DNA from: Bacillota bacterium
GTDB taxonomy: Bacteria; Bacillota; Sulfobacillia; Thermaerobacterales; RSA17
Assembly (NCBI GenBank): GCA_017577485.1
Contig: PKRI01000007.1
Span: forward strand, 1-62,360
Length of the DNA: 62,360 nucleotides
Reading direction: 5' to 3'
This document shows, piece after piece, positions 33,177 through 41,293 of the stretch (position 1 is its first letter; every line of letters begins with the position of its first letter). The notes under the pieces are model-generated. The model made no database searches. It was not told the DNA's origin and worked only from the letters and a program-made list of their open reading frames with translations. A program made the position numbers and the translations under genes.

Positions 33177-35963
33177 CTACAGCGTATGCAGCACGCCGGC
33201 GCACCGCGCGCACACGTCGGGATACCGGGGGTCGGCACCCACGTCGGCCACGTAGCGCCAGCAGCGGGCGCACTTGGGGTTGGCGCCGGCGCGCACGGCG
33301 ACTTTCAGGGAAGGTACGTCCTGGCCGTTCTGGGCTCCTGCCTGCGGCTCGCCCGCCAGCAGCACCTCGGACACCCGGAAGTAGCCGGCCAGGCGGTCCC
33401 GGCTCCTTTCCAGCACCGCTGCCACCTGTGGGTCGCCGGCAAACAGCGTCACGCTGGCCGCGGCCGGATCCCGCACCACGCCGCTGTTGCGGGCGGCTTC
33501 CACGGCCCGGGCCACGTCGTCCCGCACCTTCAACAGCACGTCCCAGGCCCTGGCCAGGTCCGCGTCCCGCCACTGCTGGGGCACTTCCGGCCAGAGGGTC
33601 AGGTGGACGCTCTCGGCCTCGGCCAGGGCGCCCGGCAGGTGCTGCCACACGTCCTCGGCCGTGAAGGGCAGGATCGGCGCCAGCATCCGCACCAGCGCCC
33701 CGGCCAGGGCGTGCAGCACCGTCTGCGCCGCCCGCCGTTCCTCGGATGCGGCAGCCTCGGCGTAGAGCCTATCCTTGCACACGTCGAGGTAGAACGCCGA
33801 CAGGTCCACGGTGCAGAAATTGTGGATCGTCTGGTAGACCACGTGGTACTCGAAGTCGTCGTAGGCCCGGGTGACCCGGTCCACCACCTGGGCCAGGCGC
33901 AGCAGCGCCCAGCGGTCCAGGTCCCGCAGCCGCTCGTACGGCACCGCGTCCACCTGCGGGTCGAAATCGGCCAGGTTGGCCAGCAGGAAGCGCAGGGTGT
34001 TGCGGATCTTGCGGTAGACCTCGGCGGTCTGCTTGATGATGTCGTGGGACAGCGGCACATCGCCGCGGTAGTCCACCATGGCCACCCACAGCCGCAGCAC
34101 GTCGGCGCCGTACTGGCTGATGATCTCCTCCGGAGACACCACGTTGCCCAGGGACTTGCTCATGGCGCGGCCCTCGCCGTCCACCACGAAGCCGTGGGTC
34201 AGCACGGCCTCGTAGGGGGCCCGGCCGCGGGTGGCCACCGCCGTCAGCAGCGACGACTGGAACCAGCCGCGGTGCTGGTCGGAACCCTCCAGGTAGAGGT
34301 CGGCCGGCCACTTGAGGTCGGGGTGGGTCTCCAGCACCGCCGCGTGGCTGGAGCCCGAGTCGAACCATACATCCATGGTGTCGTTCTCGCGGTCGAAAGC
34401 ATTGTGGCCGCACCTGGGGCAGGTGGTGCCGGGCGGCAGGATCTGGGCCGGCTCGTAGCGCCACCAGGCGTCGGACCCTTCCCGCTCGAACAGCCGGGCC
34501 ACCGCCTCGATGGTGTGCTCGTTGAGCAGCGGCTCCCGGCACTGCCGGCAGTAGAAGATGGGCAGGGGCACGCCCCAGTGCCGCTGCCGCGAAATGCACC
34601 AGTCGGCCCGCTGGGCCACCATGTTGCCGATGCGCTCGCGGCCCCAGGCCGGGATCCAGCGGACCTGGTCGATGGCCCGCAGGGCATCCTCGCGGAACCC
34701 ATCCACCGAGGCGAACCACTGCTGGGTGGCCCGCCAGACCACCGGGTTGCGGCAGCGCCAGCAGTGGGCGTACTGGTGGGTGATCTCCTCGCGCAGCAGC
34801 AGCAGGCCGGCGCGCTCCAGCGTCTCGCAGATGGCGTCGTTGGCGTCGGCGTAGAACATGCCGGCGAAGGGCCCGGCCTCCTGGGTAAAGCGGCCTTGGT
34901 CGTCCAGGGGCTGGATGACCCCGAGGCCGTAGCGCTTCCCGGCCTCGAAGTCCTCCTGACCGTGGCCGGGCGCCGTGTGGACCGCGCCGGTCCCCTCCTC
35001 GATGCTGACGTGCTCCCCCAGGATGACCAGCGACTCCCGGTCCTCCCAGGGATGGCGCAGCTTGACGCCCTCCAGTTCCGCTCCGGTGAAGCGGGCCAGC
35101 GTCCCCCGGTCCTCCAGGCCGAGGTGTTCCAGCAGCCGCTGCCGCAGCGCCTCGGCCGCCAGCAGCGCGCCCCGGGGCGTGTCCACCAGCACGTAGGCCG
35201 CCTCGGGGTGCAGCGCCACCGCCAGGTTGGCCGGCAGCGTCCAGGGGGTGGTGGTCCAGATCACCACCGCCGAGCCGGCGGGCAGGCGGCCCCGGCCGTC
35301 GGCCACCGGGAAGGCCACGTAGATGGACGGCGAGCGCTTCTCGCGGAAGACGATCTCTGCGTCGGCCAGGGCGGTCTCACAGGTGGGGCACCAGTACACC
35401 GGGTACAGGTCCCGGTAGATGTGGCCCTTGCGGGCCATCTCCCCGAACACCCGTACCTGGGCCGCCTCGTAGGCCGGTTCCAGGGTGAGATAGGGGTTCT
35501 CCCAGTCGCCGGTGACCCCCAGGCGCTGGAAGCTCTCGCGCTGGACGTCGCGCCAGTGCAGGGCGTACTTCCGGCAGGCCTCCCGCAGTTCCAGTACGTC
35601 CACGGACTTGCGGTCGATCTTCAGTTCCTCCAGCGCCCGGACCTCGATGGGCAGGCCGTGGGTGTCCCACCCCGGGACGTAGGGCGCATCGTAGCCCCGC
35701 ATGGACTTGTAGCGGACGATCAGGTCCTTGAGGGTCTTGTTGAGGGCGGTGCCGATGTGGATGTTGCCGTTGGCGTAGGGGGGGCCGTCGTGCAGCACAT
35801 ACTTGGGCCGGCCCCGGCGCAGTTCCCGCAGGCGGCGGTACACGTTCAGGCGCTCCCACCGGGCCAGGAACTCCGGCTCCCGCTGCGGCAGGTTGGCGCG
35901 CATGGGAAAGTCGGTGCGCGGCAGGTTCAAGGTCTGCGAGTAATCCACCGTGGTCTCTTTCAC
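33177..35963 (-). CDS. ileS: Isoleucyl-tRNA synthetase
   Basis: A 928-residue class I synthetase. It has the HIGH-type motif GNIHIGTALNK (66-76), YVPGWDTHGLPIE, the editing domain (VIWTTTPWTLPANLAVALHP), GRAMSKSLGNVVSPEEI as the KMSKS motif, and a C-terminal zinc site with CARC and CARC around CWRYVADVG. The GTG start (VKETTVDYSQTL) follows GGGGGGAT. Expression is controlled by the T-box leader just upstream. Next to divIVA, as in B. subtilis. Confidence 0.97.
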   Translation of the reverse strand: MKETTVDYSQTLNLPRTDFPMRANLPQREPEFLARWERLNVYRRLRELRRGRPKYVLHDGPPYANGNIHIGTALNKTLKDLIVRYKSMRGYDAPYVPGWDTHGLPIEVRALEELKIDRKSVDVLELREACRKYALHWRDVQRESFQRLGVTGDWENPYLTLEPAYEAAQVRVFGEMARKGHIYRDLYPVYWCPTCETALADAEIVFREKRSPSIYVAFPVADGRGRLPAGSAVVIWTTTPWTLPANLAVALHPEAAYVLVDTPRGALLAAEALRQRLLEHLGLEDRGTLARFTGAELEGVKLRHPWEDRESLVILGEHVSIEEGTGAVHTAPGHGQEDFEAGKRYGLGVIQPLDDQGRFTQEAGPFAGMFYADANDAICETLERAGLLLLREEITHQYAHCWRCRNPVVWRATQQWFASVDGFREDALRAIDQVRWIPAWGRERIGNMVAQRADWCISRQRHWGVPLPIFYCRQCREPLLNEHTIEAVARLFEREGSDAWWRYEPAQILPPGTTCPRCGHNAFDRENDTMDVWFDSGSSHAAVLETHPDLKWPADLYLEGSDQHRGWFQSSLLTAVATRGRAPYEAVLTHGFVVDGEGRAMSKSLGNVVSPEEIISQYGADVLRLWVAMVDYRGDVPLSHDIIKQTAEVYRKIRNTLRFLLANLADFDPQVDAVPYERLRDLDRWALLRLAQVVDRVTRAYDDFEYHVVYQTIHNFCTVDLSAFYLDVCKDRLYAEAAASEERRAAQTVLHALAGALVRMLAPILPFTAEDVWQHLPGALAEAESVHLTLWPEVPQQWRDADLARAWDVLLKVRDDVARAVEAARNSGVVRDPAAASVTLFAGDPQVAAVLERSRDRLAGYFRVSEVLLAGEPQAGAQNGQDVPSLKVAVRAGANPKCARCWRYVADVGADPRYPDVCARCAGVLHTL

Positions 35964-36276
35964 CCTGATCCCCCCTGGACCCAACAAAAACGCCCCGCCC
36001 AAAGGACGGAGCGCTCCGCGGTACCACCTTTGTTCCCCGGCCGGGCGGCCGGGGCCCTCATGCCCGTAACGCGGGCCGGCGGCCGACCCTACTGGCGCGC
36101 GGCGGGGCGCGTTCGGGCCGGCGGCTCCGGGGTGATCTTCAGCCGCGCGGGCGATGCCGGCATCGCACCTCCCCGAAGGGTCCCGGCTCGCTGAATCGCC
36201 GCCTTCGCGGCCTACTGTCCCCATCCTGGCCTGTGCACCCGCCCGGAAGCGGCTCCGGGCAGGCTACCGGTTGATG
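35964..36276 (-). promoter_or_regulatory. T-box riboswitch (isoleucine) in the ileS leader
   Basis: The conserved T-box AAGGTGGTACCGCGG is at 36016-36030. In Stem I, GGGG pairs with CCCC below and GGCCGCG with CGCGGCT above an internal loop that has AGTA on the 5' side (36213-36216) and GAAG-ATC-A on the 3' side. The specifier codon is ATC (36134-36136), which is isoleucine, matching the gene downstream. Uncharged tRNA-Ile should stabilise the antiterminator and switch ileS on. Confidence 0.93.
35983..36012 (-). terminator. T-box-controlled intrinsic terminator of ileS
   Basis: GCTCCGTCC and GGGCGGGGC pair over nine positions (two G-U pairs) with loop TTT, followed by GTTTTTGTT. It is one of the few U-tract terminators in the window and overlaps the antiterminator, as expected for a T-box. 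Confidence 0.9.
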
Positions 36277-36282
36277 GCAGGA

Positions 36283-36311
36283 ATTATACGAGGGGCCGGG
36301 CCGGGGGTCAA
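36283..36311 (-). promoter_or_regulatory. Sigma-A promoter of the ileS T-box leader
   Basis: TTGACC (36306-36311) and TATAAT (36283-36288) are spaced by 17 bases. Transcription would start near 36276, just before Stem I. Confidence 0.82.
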
Positions 36312-36328
36312 GCACTCGGGGGCGGCGG

Positions 36329-36703
36329 CTAGCCGGCCCCGGGCGTGCCCCGACCGGCGGCCGCGGCGGCCAGCGCCGCCAGTGCCCGGGCGGCGCGCCC
36401 GGCGTCCATGCCCGCCACCAGGGCCCGCTTGGCCCGGCTGCGGGCACCGCCGACGATGCGGACGTCGCGGGCCCTCACGCCAAGGGCCTCGGCCAGCAGC
36501 CGGCAGACCTCGTCGTTGGCGCGGCCGTCTTCGGGCGGCGCCGCCACCTTCAGGTGCAGGGCTCCCTGGCGCACGCCCACCACGCCGGGCCGCTTCGCCC
36601 GCGGCTGCACCCAAACGTCCACCACCGCGCCCTGGAGATGGGGCTCCACCCGGGGCAGCACCGCGCCGCCGCCGGCCGGTTCAGGCGCCAGGGGTCGCGG
36701 CAC
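36329..36703 (-). CDS. DUF167/YggU family protein
   Basis: A 124-residue protein whose middle matches the DUF167 fold: VWVQPRAKRPGVVGV, LHLKVAAPPEDGRANDEVCRLLAE, and RIVGGARSRAKRALVAG. Function unknown; the family is small and conserved across bacteria and archaea. The GTG start overlaps the end of divIVA by 22 bases. The C-terminal ~25 residues are Ala-rich and extend beyond the usual length. Confidence 0.85.
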   Translation of the reverse strand: MPRPLAPEPAGGGAVLPRVEPHLQGAVVDVWVQPRAKRPGVVGVRQGALHLKVAAPPEDGRANDEVCRLLAEALGVRARDVRIVGGARSRAKRALVAGMDAGRAARALAALAAAAAGRGTPGAG

Positions 36704-37220
36704 CCCCGCCGGCCACCTGCGCGCCGCTGTCCTGGGCCAGGGCCGCCGCCGCCTGGCCGGCGGCCTCCTCCAGCTGCCGGCTCTCGTTTTCCAGCAGGTC
36801 CATCTGCGAGGCCAGCAGGTTGCGGATCTGCGCCTGGAAAAGCCGGGCGTGACGGATCAACTCCTCCACGCGCCGGCGGGCTTCCTCCACCCGGGCCTCC
36901 GCCTCTCGGAGCATCTGCCCTGCCCGCGACCGGGCCTCCTCCAGGATCAGTTCCGCCTCCCGGCGGGCGCCGGACTGGATCTCTTCGGCGGCCTGCTGGG
37001 CCACCACCACGGTGTTGTGGAGGGTGTTCTCCAGGCGCTGGTACTGTTCCAGCTTGGCGGACAGGTGTTCCAGCTGCTGGCGCAGGTCGGCGTTGTCGCG
37101 GGCCAACTGGTCGAGCCGGTGGGCCACCTCATCCAGGAACCGGTCGACCTCGACCTCGTTGTAACCGCGGAAGGACTTCCCGAACTGCTTGTCCCGGATG
37201 TCCTGCCCCGTCAGACCCAT
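36681..37220 (-). CDS. divIVA: Cell division/polarity protein DivIVA
   Basis: A 179-residue coiled-coil protein. The N-terminal membrane-binding lipid domain reads DIRDKQFGKSFRGYNEVEVDRFLDEV, followed by long coiled coils (about residues 30-160) and a flexible Ala/Gly tail. DivIVA binds negatively curved membrane at septa and poles and organises division and, in spore-formers, chromosome anchoring. It is placed as in B. subtilis between the ylm genes and ileS. Confidence 0.95.
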   Translation of the reverse strand: MGLTGQDIRDKQFGKSFRGYNEVEVDRFLDEVAHRLDQLARDNADLRQQLEHLSAKLEQYQRLENTLHNTVVVAQQAAEEIQSGARREAELILEEARSRAGQMLREAEARVEEARRRVEELIRHARLFQAQIRNLLASQMDLLENESRQLEEAAGQAAAALAQDSGAQVAGGGAATPGA

Positions 37221-37253
37221 GAGACCATCCTCCCACCATCGGCGGCCGGGCGA

Positions 37254-37565
37254 TCAGCCGACCAGGATCCGCACCAGCAGGCCCCGCACCAGACCCCGAA
37301 GGATGTTCAACAGGATCAGTGCCACCAGCGGCGAGAAGTCGAAACCCGGTCCCACCGGGGGAAGCACGCGGCGGATCGGCGCCAGCAGGGGCTCCGTCAG
37401 GGTCACCAGCACCTGCATGACGTCGTCGTACAGGCGGTTGTAGCCGGCGGGGCGGAACCACGACAGGACCGCCCGGATCAGCAGCAGCCAGAAAAAGATG
37501 CGGAACAGCGTGTCGACGGTCTGGATGATGACCGCGGCCGCCACCCCGCCCATGGAGGCAGTCAC
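37254..37565 (-). CDS. YggT family membrane protein (YlmG)
   Basis: A 103-residue protein with two membrane segments and the YggT signature: FFWLLLIRAVLSWF, NRLYDDVMQVLVTLTEPLLAPIRRVLPP, then FDFSPLVALILLNILRGL. The family is linked to division and nucleoid or thylakoid organisation. GTG start; the sepF stop lies four bases upstream. Confidence 0.93.
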   Translation of the reverse strand: MTASMGGVAAAVIIQTVDTLFRIFFWLLLIRAVLSWFRPAGYNRLYDDVMQVLVTLTEPLLAPIRRVLPPVGPGFDFSPLVALILLNILRGLVRGLLVRILVG

Positions 37566-37569
37566 GCTC

Positions 37570-38022
37570 TCACGCTCCCGGCGTCCCGCGGGGATCCCGC
37601 ACCGGCGGGCGGCCTTCCACGGAAACGTCTACGCCGCCCGGCGCGAAGAAGAGCACGCCGGGCGTGACGGCGTGCATCTCGCCGTTGAGGGCGTAGATGG
37701 TTCCGCTGAGGAAGTTGGTGATGCGCTGGGCCACCTCGCGTTCGGTGCCTTCCAGGTTCAGCAGCACCGCCCGGCGGTGCTTCAGGTGGTCGGCGATGAT
37801 CTGCACGTCGTTGAAACTGCGCGGGTGGAACAGGACCACGTGAGCGCCGTCGCCCTTGGCGGGCAGGGCCACCACCGCGGCGGTGGGAGCCTGCGGGCGC
37901 TGCCGGCGTCGCTGCCGCGGCGGCTCTTCCCGGGGCTCCTCGGCGGCCGCCACCTCGTCGTCCTCGGCCGCCGTCTCCACGTCGAACCCGATCCACGACA
38001 ACAGCCGGTCGAACCAGCCCAT
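37570..38022 (-). CDS. sepF: Cell division protein SepF
   Basis: A 150-residue SepF. The N-terminal amphipathic membrane anchor (MGWFDRLLSWIGFD) is followed by a charged linker, then the SepF core VVLFHPRSFNDVQIIADHLK, AVLLNLEGTEREVAQRITNFLSG and FFAPGGVDVS. SepF tethers FtsZ to the membrane. Because no ftsA is seen in the cluster, SepF may be the main membrane anchor here. Confidence 0.95.
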   Translation of the reverse strand: MGWFDRLLSWIGFDVETAAEDDEVAAAEEPREEPPRQRRRQRPQAPTAAVVALPAKGDGAHVVLFHPRSFNDVQIIADHLKHRRAVLLNLEGTEREVAQRITNFLSGTIYALNGEMHAVTPGVLFFAPGGVDVSVEGRPPVRDPRGTPGA

Positions 38023-38026
38023 CCCG

Positions 38027-38758
38027 TCACCTCTTCCAGGCGCTGCGCGGGCCGAACAGCGCCTCGCCCACCCGGATGATGGTGGCCCCCTCTTCGACAG
38101 CCACCGGATAGTCCGCCGACATCCCCATCGAGAGGTGCTCCATGCGAATGCGCGCCCCGGCCCCGGAGGCGTCCGGGCCGGCGGGGAAGGCCCGGGACAC
38201 TTGCTCGGCCAGCTCCCGCAGCCGGGCGAAGTAGGGCCGCGTCCGTTCGGGATCCTCGGCCGGAGGCGGGATCGTCATCAGCCCCCGGACCCGGATCCCC
38301 TCCAGCGGGGCCAGCGACTCCAGCAGGGCCATCAGGCCCTCGGGCGCCACCCCCGACTTGGTCGCCTCGCCGCCGATGTTGACCTGGACAAGACAGTCGA
38401 CCACGATGCCGGCCCGGCGGGCGCGGCGGTCGATCTCTTCCGCCAGGGCCAGGCGATCCAGGGAATGGATGAGGGCCCAGGAACCCACGACGTATCGTAC
38501 CTTATTGCGCTGGAGGTGTCCAACCAGGTGCCAGGTGATGGGCAGGTGGGCCAGGGCGGCCTGCTTCTCCCGGCCTTCCTGGACCCGGTTCTCGCCCACG
38601 TGGCGGAGCCCGGCGGCGAAAGCGGCCTCCACCACCTCCGCCGGCACCGTCTTGCTGACGCCGACGATGGTGACGCTGCCCGGCGGGCGCCCGGCCCGGG
38701 CCAGGGCGTCCTCCACCCGCTCCGTGATGGCTTCCAGGCGGCGCCTGAGCGCCTCCAC
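38027..38758 (-). CDS. PLP homeostasis protein YggS/YlmE
   Basis: A 243-residue alanine-racemase-fold PLP-binding protein: VGVSKTVPAEVVEAAF with the PLP lysine, HVGENRVQEGREKQ, WHLVGHLQRNKVR, QVNIGGEATKSGV, LSMGMSADYPVAV and TIIRVGEALFGPR. It maintains cellular PLP and amino acid balance. The start is uncertain: GTG at 38758 is used, but in-frame CTG codons further upstream follow a GGGGAGGG sequence. Confidence 0.92.
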   Translation of the reverse strand: MEALRRRLEAITERVEDALARAGRPPGSVTIVGVSKTVPAEVVEAAFAAGLRHVGENRVQEGREKQAALAHLPITWHLVGHLQRNKVRYVVGSWALIHSLDRLALAEEIDRRARRAGIVVDCLVQVNIGGEATKSGVAPEGLMALLESLAPLEGIRVRGLMTIPPPAEDPERTRPYFARLRELAEQVSRAFPAGPDASGAGARIRMEHLSMGMSADYPVAVEEGATIIRVGEALFGPRSAWKR

Positions 38759-38801
38759 CCGGTCTGACAGCGACGGCTCCAGTTCAAGCCCTCCCCATGC
38801 C

Positions 38802-38826
38802 GCCGGCGGGCCGCGCCCCCGCCGGC
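38802..38826 (-). terminator. GC-only hairpin after the HlyD-like gene
   Basis: GCCGGCGGG and CCCGCCGGC form a perfect 9 bp stem around a 7-base loop, between the HlyD-like stop and yggS. No U tract follows, so function as a terminator is doubtful. Confidence 0.3.
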
Positions 38827-38834
38827 ACCCAGGC

Positions 38835-40079
38835 TCAACCGGGCCGGTCCCAGGTCAGCCAGAAGCCCAGCCGCCCCACCCGCAGGACCCGGGTGCCCGG
38901 CTCGATGCCCTCCACCAGGACGGCCCGGTCGTCGCGGGCCACCGGCATCACCCGCGCCCAGCGCACGCCTCTGGCTTCGACGACGGCGACCCAGGCGCCT
39001 CCCGCCGACTCCACCAGCGCCGAAGGCGGAACCGCCTGCCCCGACAGCGCTCCCCAGGTGTACGTGAAGGGTACGGTCCTGCGCGGCATCAGGACGGGCA
39101 GGCCGACGGCGACGCGGCCCACCGCCACCGCCCGGTCGCCGGCGGCCGGGATGATGCTGATCACGTCGGCCGCCACCGGCCGGCCGTCCACCTCCCACTG
39201 GATGCGCTCGCCGGCGGCCACCCACCCCCGGCGGACCGCCTCGGCGGGCACCGGCAGCGCCACGTGGGCCGTCCAGGAGTCCAGGATGCGGGCCACCACC
39301 TGGCCGGCGGCCACCGGGCGGGCGGCCGCCTCTCCGGCCCCATCCTGGACGGGGCTTGCGGCGCCCTGCGGCGGGCCGACGGCCGCCGCAGGCAGGCCGA
39401 TGGGCACGGAGTCGCCCCCCAGCAGCAGCGCCGGTGCCGTTTCCAGGAACCGCTCCCCGTCCAGCAGGTCCTCGAGACCGTCGGCGGCAAAGGTGACGGG
39501 GCCCGAGACCGGCGCCCGCAGCAGGGCCGTGCCGGCGTCACGGAGCCGGCGCAATTCCTCCAGCCGCGCCTCCAGCCTGGCCGCCTCCTGCTGCAGGCGC
39601 TCACGCCGCTCGCGGGCATCGTTCCAGGCCCGGTACGCGCGCCACAGGGGGGCCGCGTCGCCCCGGCCCGCCTCCAGTCCCTGCCGCAGGCGGGCCAGTT
39701 CCGAGGCCACGGCCTCGGCGCCCGCCGCGGCTTCCTGGTCGGCGCCGGGCAGGATCGCTTCCCGCAGTTCCGACAGCCGCAGGGTGAGCGCCTGCAGTTC
39801 CTCGGGGCCGGCCCCCCCGCCGGCTGCGATGCGGGCCACCGGCGTTCCCCGGGCCACCCGCGCGCCTTCCGCCACCTGCCGTTCCAGGGTTCCCCCCACC
39901 GGGGCCACCAGGACGTGCTCCTCGTAGCCCAGCAGCGCCTGGCCGTGGGAGGTGACGGGCACTTCGGCCGGCCCGGCCTCCACCGCCGGTACCAGGGTGA
40001 AAACGGCCTGCCGCGCCGCCGCCAGCAGCAGTGCCGTGACCGCCAGCGCCGCCGCCGCGGCGCCCCAGCGGCCGCCCAT
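38835..40079 (-). CDS. HlyD-like membrane fusion/adaptor protein
   Basis: A 414-residue protein with an N-terminal membrane helix (about 8-28). The first lipoyl-like half has the YEEHVLVAPVGGTLERQVAEGARVARGTPVARI repeat, a long coiled coil follows (about 95-185), then the second half (TALLRAPVSGPVTFAADGLE) and C-terminal beta domains ending in VLVEGIEPGTRVLRVGRLGFW. This is the plan of a periplasmic adaptor, but no pump gene is beside it. It occupies a slot between pgeF and yggS that is empty in B. subtilis. A role in the sporulation or division envelope is only inferred. Confidence 0.78.
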   Translation of the reverse strand: MGGRWGAAAAALAVTALLLAAARQAVFTLVPAVEAGPAEVPVTSHGQALLGYEEHVLVAPVGGTLERQVAEGARVARGTPVARIAAGGGAGPEELQALTLRLSELREAILPGADQEAAAGAEAVASELARLRQGLEAGRGDAAPLWRAYRAWNDARERRERLQQEAARLEARLEELRRLRDAGTALLRAPVSGPVTFAADGLEDLLDGERFLETAPALLLGGDSVPIGLPAAAVGPPQGAASPVQDGAGEAAARPVAAGQVVARILDSWTAHVALPVPAEAVRRGWVAAGERIQWEVDGRPVAADVISIIPAAGDRAVAVGRVAVGLPVLMPRRTVPFTYTWGALSGQAVPPSALVESAGGAWVAVVEARGVRWARVMPVARDDRAVLVEGIEPGTRVLRVGRLGFWLTWDRPG

Positions 40080-40927
40080 CAGGCGGCCCCGGCCTCCCCC
40101 GCCCCGGCCGAAAACCCCAGCACCGCCGCCATCTGGCCCAGCGGTGCTCCCCGGGCCCGCCGGTAGGAGAAGAAGCGGCGGGCATCGCAGCAGGTGCAGA
40201 TGCCGGCCACGGCGATGTTCTCCTCCCTGACGCCGGCCGCCGCCAGCAGCCGCCGGTTGGTCTCCCAGAGGTCCAGATAGGCCCGCCCGGGCCCCGCGGG
40301 TTTCAGCACGGCCGCGGCGCCGTCTCCCAGCACCTGCCGGACCCGATCGATGACGGGCCCGTCCACCTCATAGCAGCAGGGGCCCACGCCCGGCCCGATG
40401 CCTGCCAGGATCCGGTCCGGACGGGCGCCCGCCGCCGTCGCCGCCCTGACCCCCTCCACGGCGATGCCGGCGGTGGTGCCGCGCCACCCCGCATGGAGCA
40501 GGACGGCGACGGGGGCTTCGGGGTCCACCAGGAAGATGGGCAGGCAGTCGGCGTGGAACGTGAGGAGGAAGCGGCCCGGCCGGGCGGTGAGGAGGCCGTC
40601 GGCCTCGCCGGCCCGGCGCAGGCCGGCGGCGGCGGGTTCACCCGCAAGGTCGTCCACGGCCACGACCCGGTTGCCGTGGACCTGGCGGGCGCAGTAGACG
40701 GGCCCCCTGACCCCGGCGGCCTGCCGGAACCGGCGGTGGTTCTCGGCCGCCGCCCGGGGCTCGTCCCCCCCGGAAAGGGACAGGTTGAGGGTCGCATAGG
40801 GTCCCGTGCTGACGCCGCCCCTTCGGGTGGAGAAGGCCGCCACCGTACCGGGCGGGAAGCGGTCGGAAGTCCAGAGGATCAGGCCGACGCCATCCCGTTC
40901 CACCTCAAGGAACCGACTCGTCGTCAT
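40079..40927 (-). CDS. pgeF: Laccase-domain purine nucleoside phosphorylase (PgeF/YfiH/YlmD)
   Basis: A 282-residue DUF152 protein with the metal-binding residues in ARQVHGNRV, TFHADCLPIFLVD, VAVLLHAGWRGTTAGI and IGPGVGPCCYEV. Members cleave purine nucleosides and, in E. coli, correct wrongly incorporated L-Ser in muropeptide precursors. The ATG overlaps the ymxH coding end by 23 bases. The stop overlaps the HlyD-like start (TGATG). Confidence 0.94.
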   Translation of the reverse strand: MTTSRFLEVERDGVGLILWTSDRFPPGTVAAFSTRRGGVSTGPYATLNLSLSGGDEPRAAAENHRRFRQAAGVRGPVYCARQVHGNRVVAVDDLAGEPAAAGLRRAGEADGLLTARPGRFLLTFHADCLPIFLVDPEAPVAVLLHAGWRGTTAGIAVEGVRAATAAGARPDRILAGIGPGVGPCCYEVDGPVIDRVRQVLGDGAAAVLKPAGPGRAYLDLWETNRRLLAAAGVREENIAVAGICTCCDARRFFSYRRARGAPLGQMAAVLGFSAGAGEAGAA

Positions 40928-41201
40928 CCTCGTCCCTCCACCGGCGGGAGCGGCGCGGGTGCCGGCGCTGCCCGATCTCGACGATGATGACGTCCTCGCC
41001 GATCTTCAGGATCCGTTCCCAGGGGATGACCAGGTCGCGGTCGCGGCCGAACAGGCCGAAGAACCGGGCCGGTCCCGGGACGATGATGGCGGTGATCCGG
41101 CCGTCATCGGGATGAAACGCCACGTCGTCCACGTAACCCAGGCGGCGGCCGTCCACAAAGTTGATGACGTCGCGCCGGGTGAGGTCGGACAGCTTATCCA
41201 T
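40905..41201 (-). CDS. PRC-barrel sporulation protein YlmC/YmxH
   Basis: A 98-residue PRC-barrel protein: LSDLTRRDVINFVDGRRLGYVDDVAFHPD, ITAIIVPG, and LVIPWERILKIGEDVIIVEI, with a basic/acidic tail. YmxH-type proteins are conserved in spore-formers; exact role unknown. A CATATACT element at 41225-41232, 24 bases upstream of the ATG, fits a sigma-E-type -10 (CATAnAnT) but lacks a clear -35. Confidence 0.9.
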   Translation of the reverse strand: MDKLSDLTRRDVINFVDGRRLGYVDDVAFHPDDGRITAIIVPGPARFFGLFGRDRDLVIPWERILKIGEDVIIVEIGQRRHPRRSRRWRDEDDDESVP

Positions 41202-41293
41202 GGGGCACCCTCTCCGGTCAGTGCAGTATATGACCAGGTGGTGCCCCAGTTGGAGCAGGGTTCGCCGGAGGGAAGACAGGCCCTGCCTGGGGG

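Noticed and set aside
31731..36194. 1487-codon open frame on the plus strand
   Set aside because: It lies antisense to ileS, the racemase and the amidohydrolase, all of which have clear family motifs. Long antisense frames are expected in DNA this GC-rich, and the translation has no recognisable domain.
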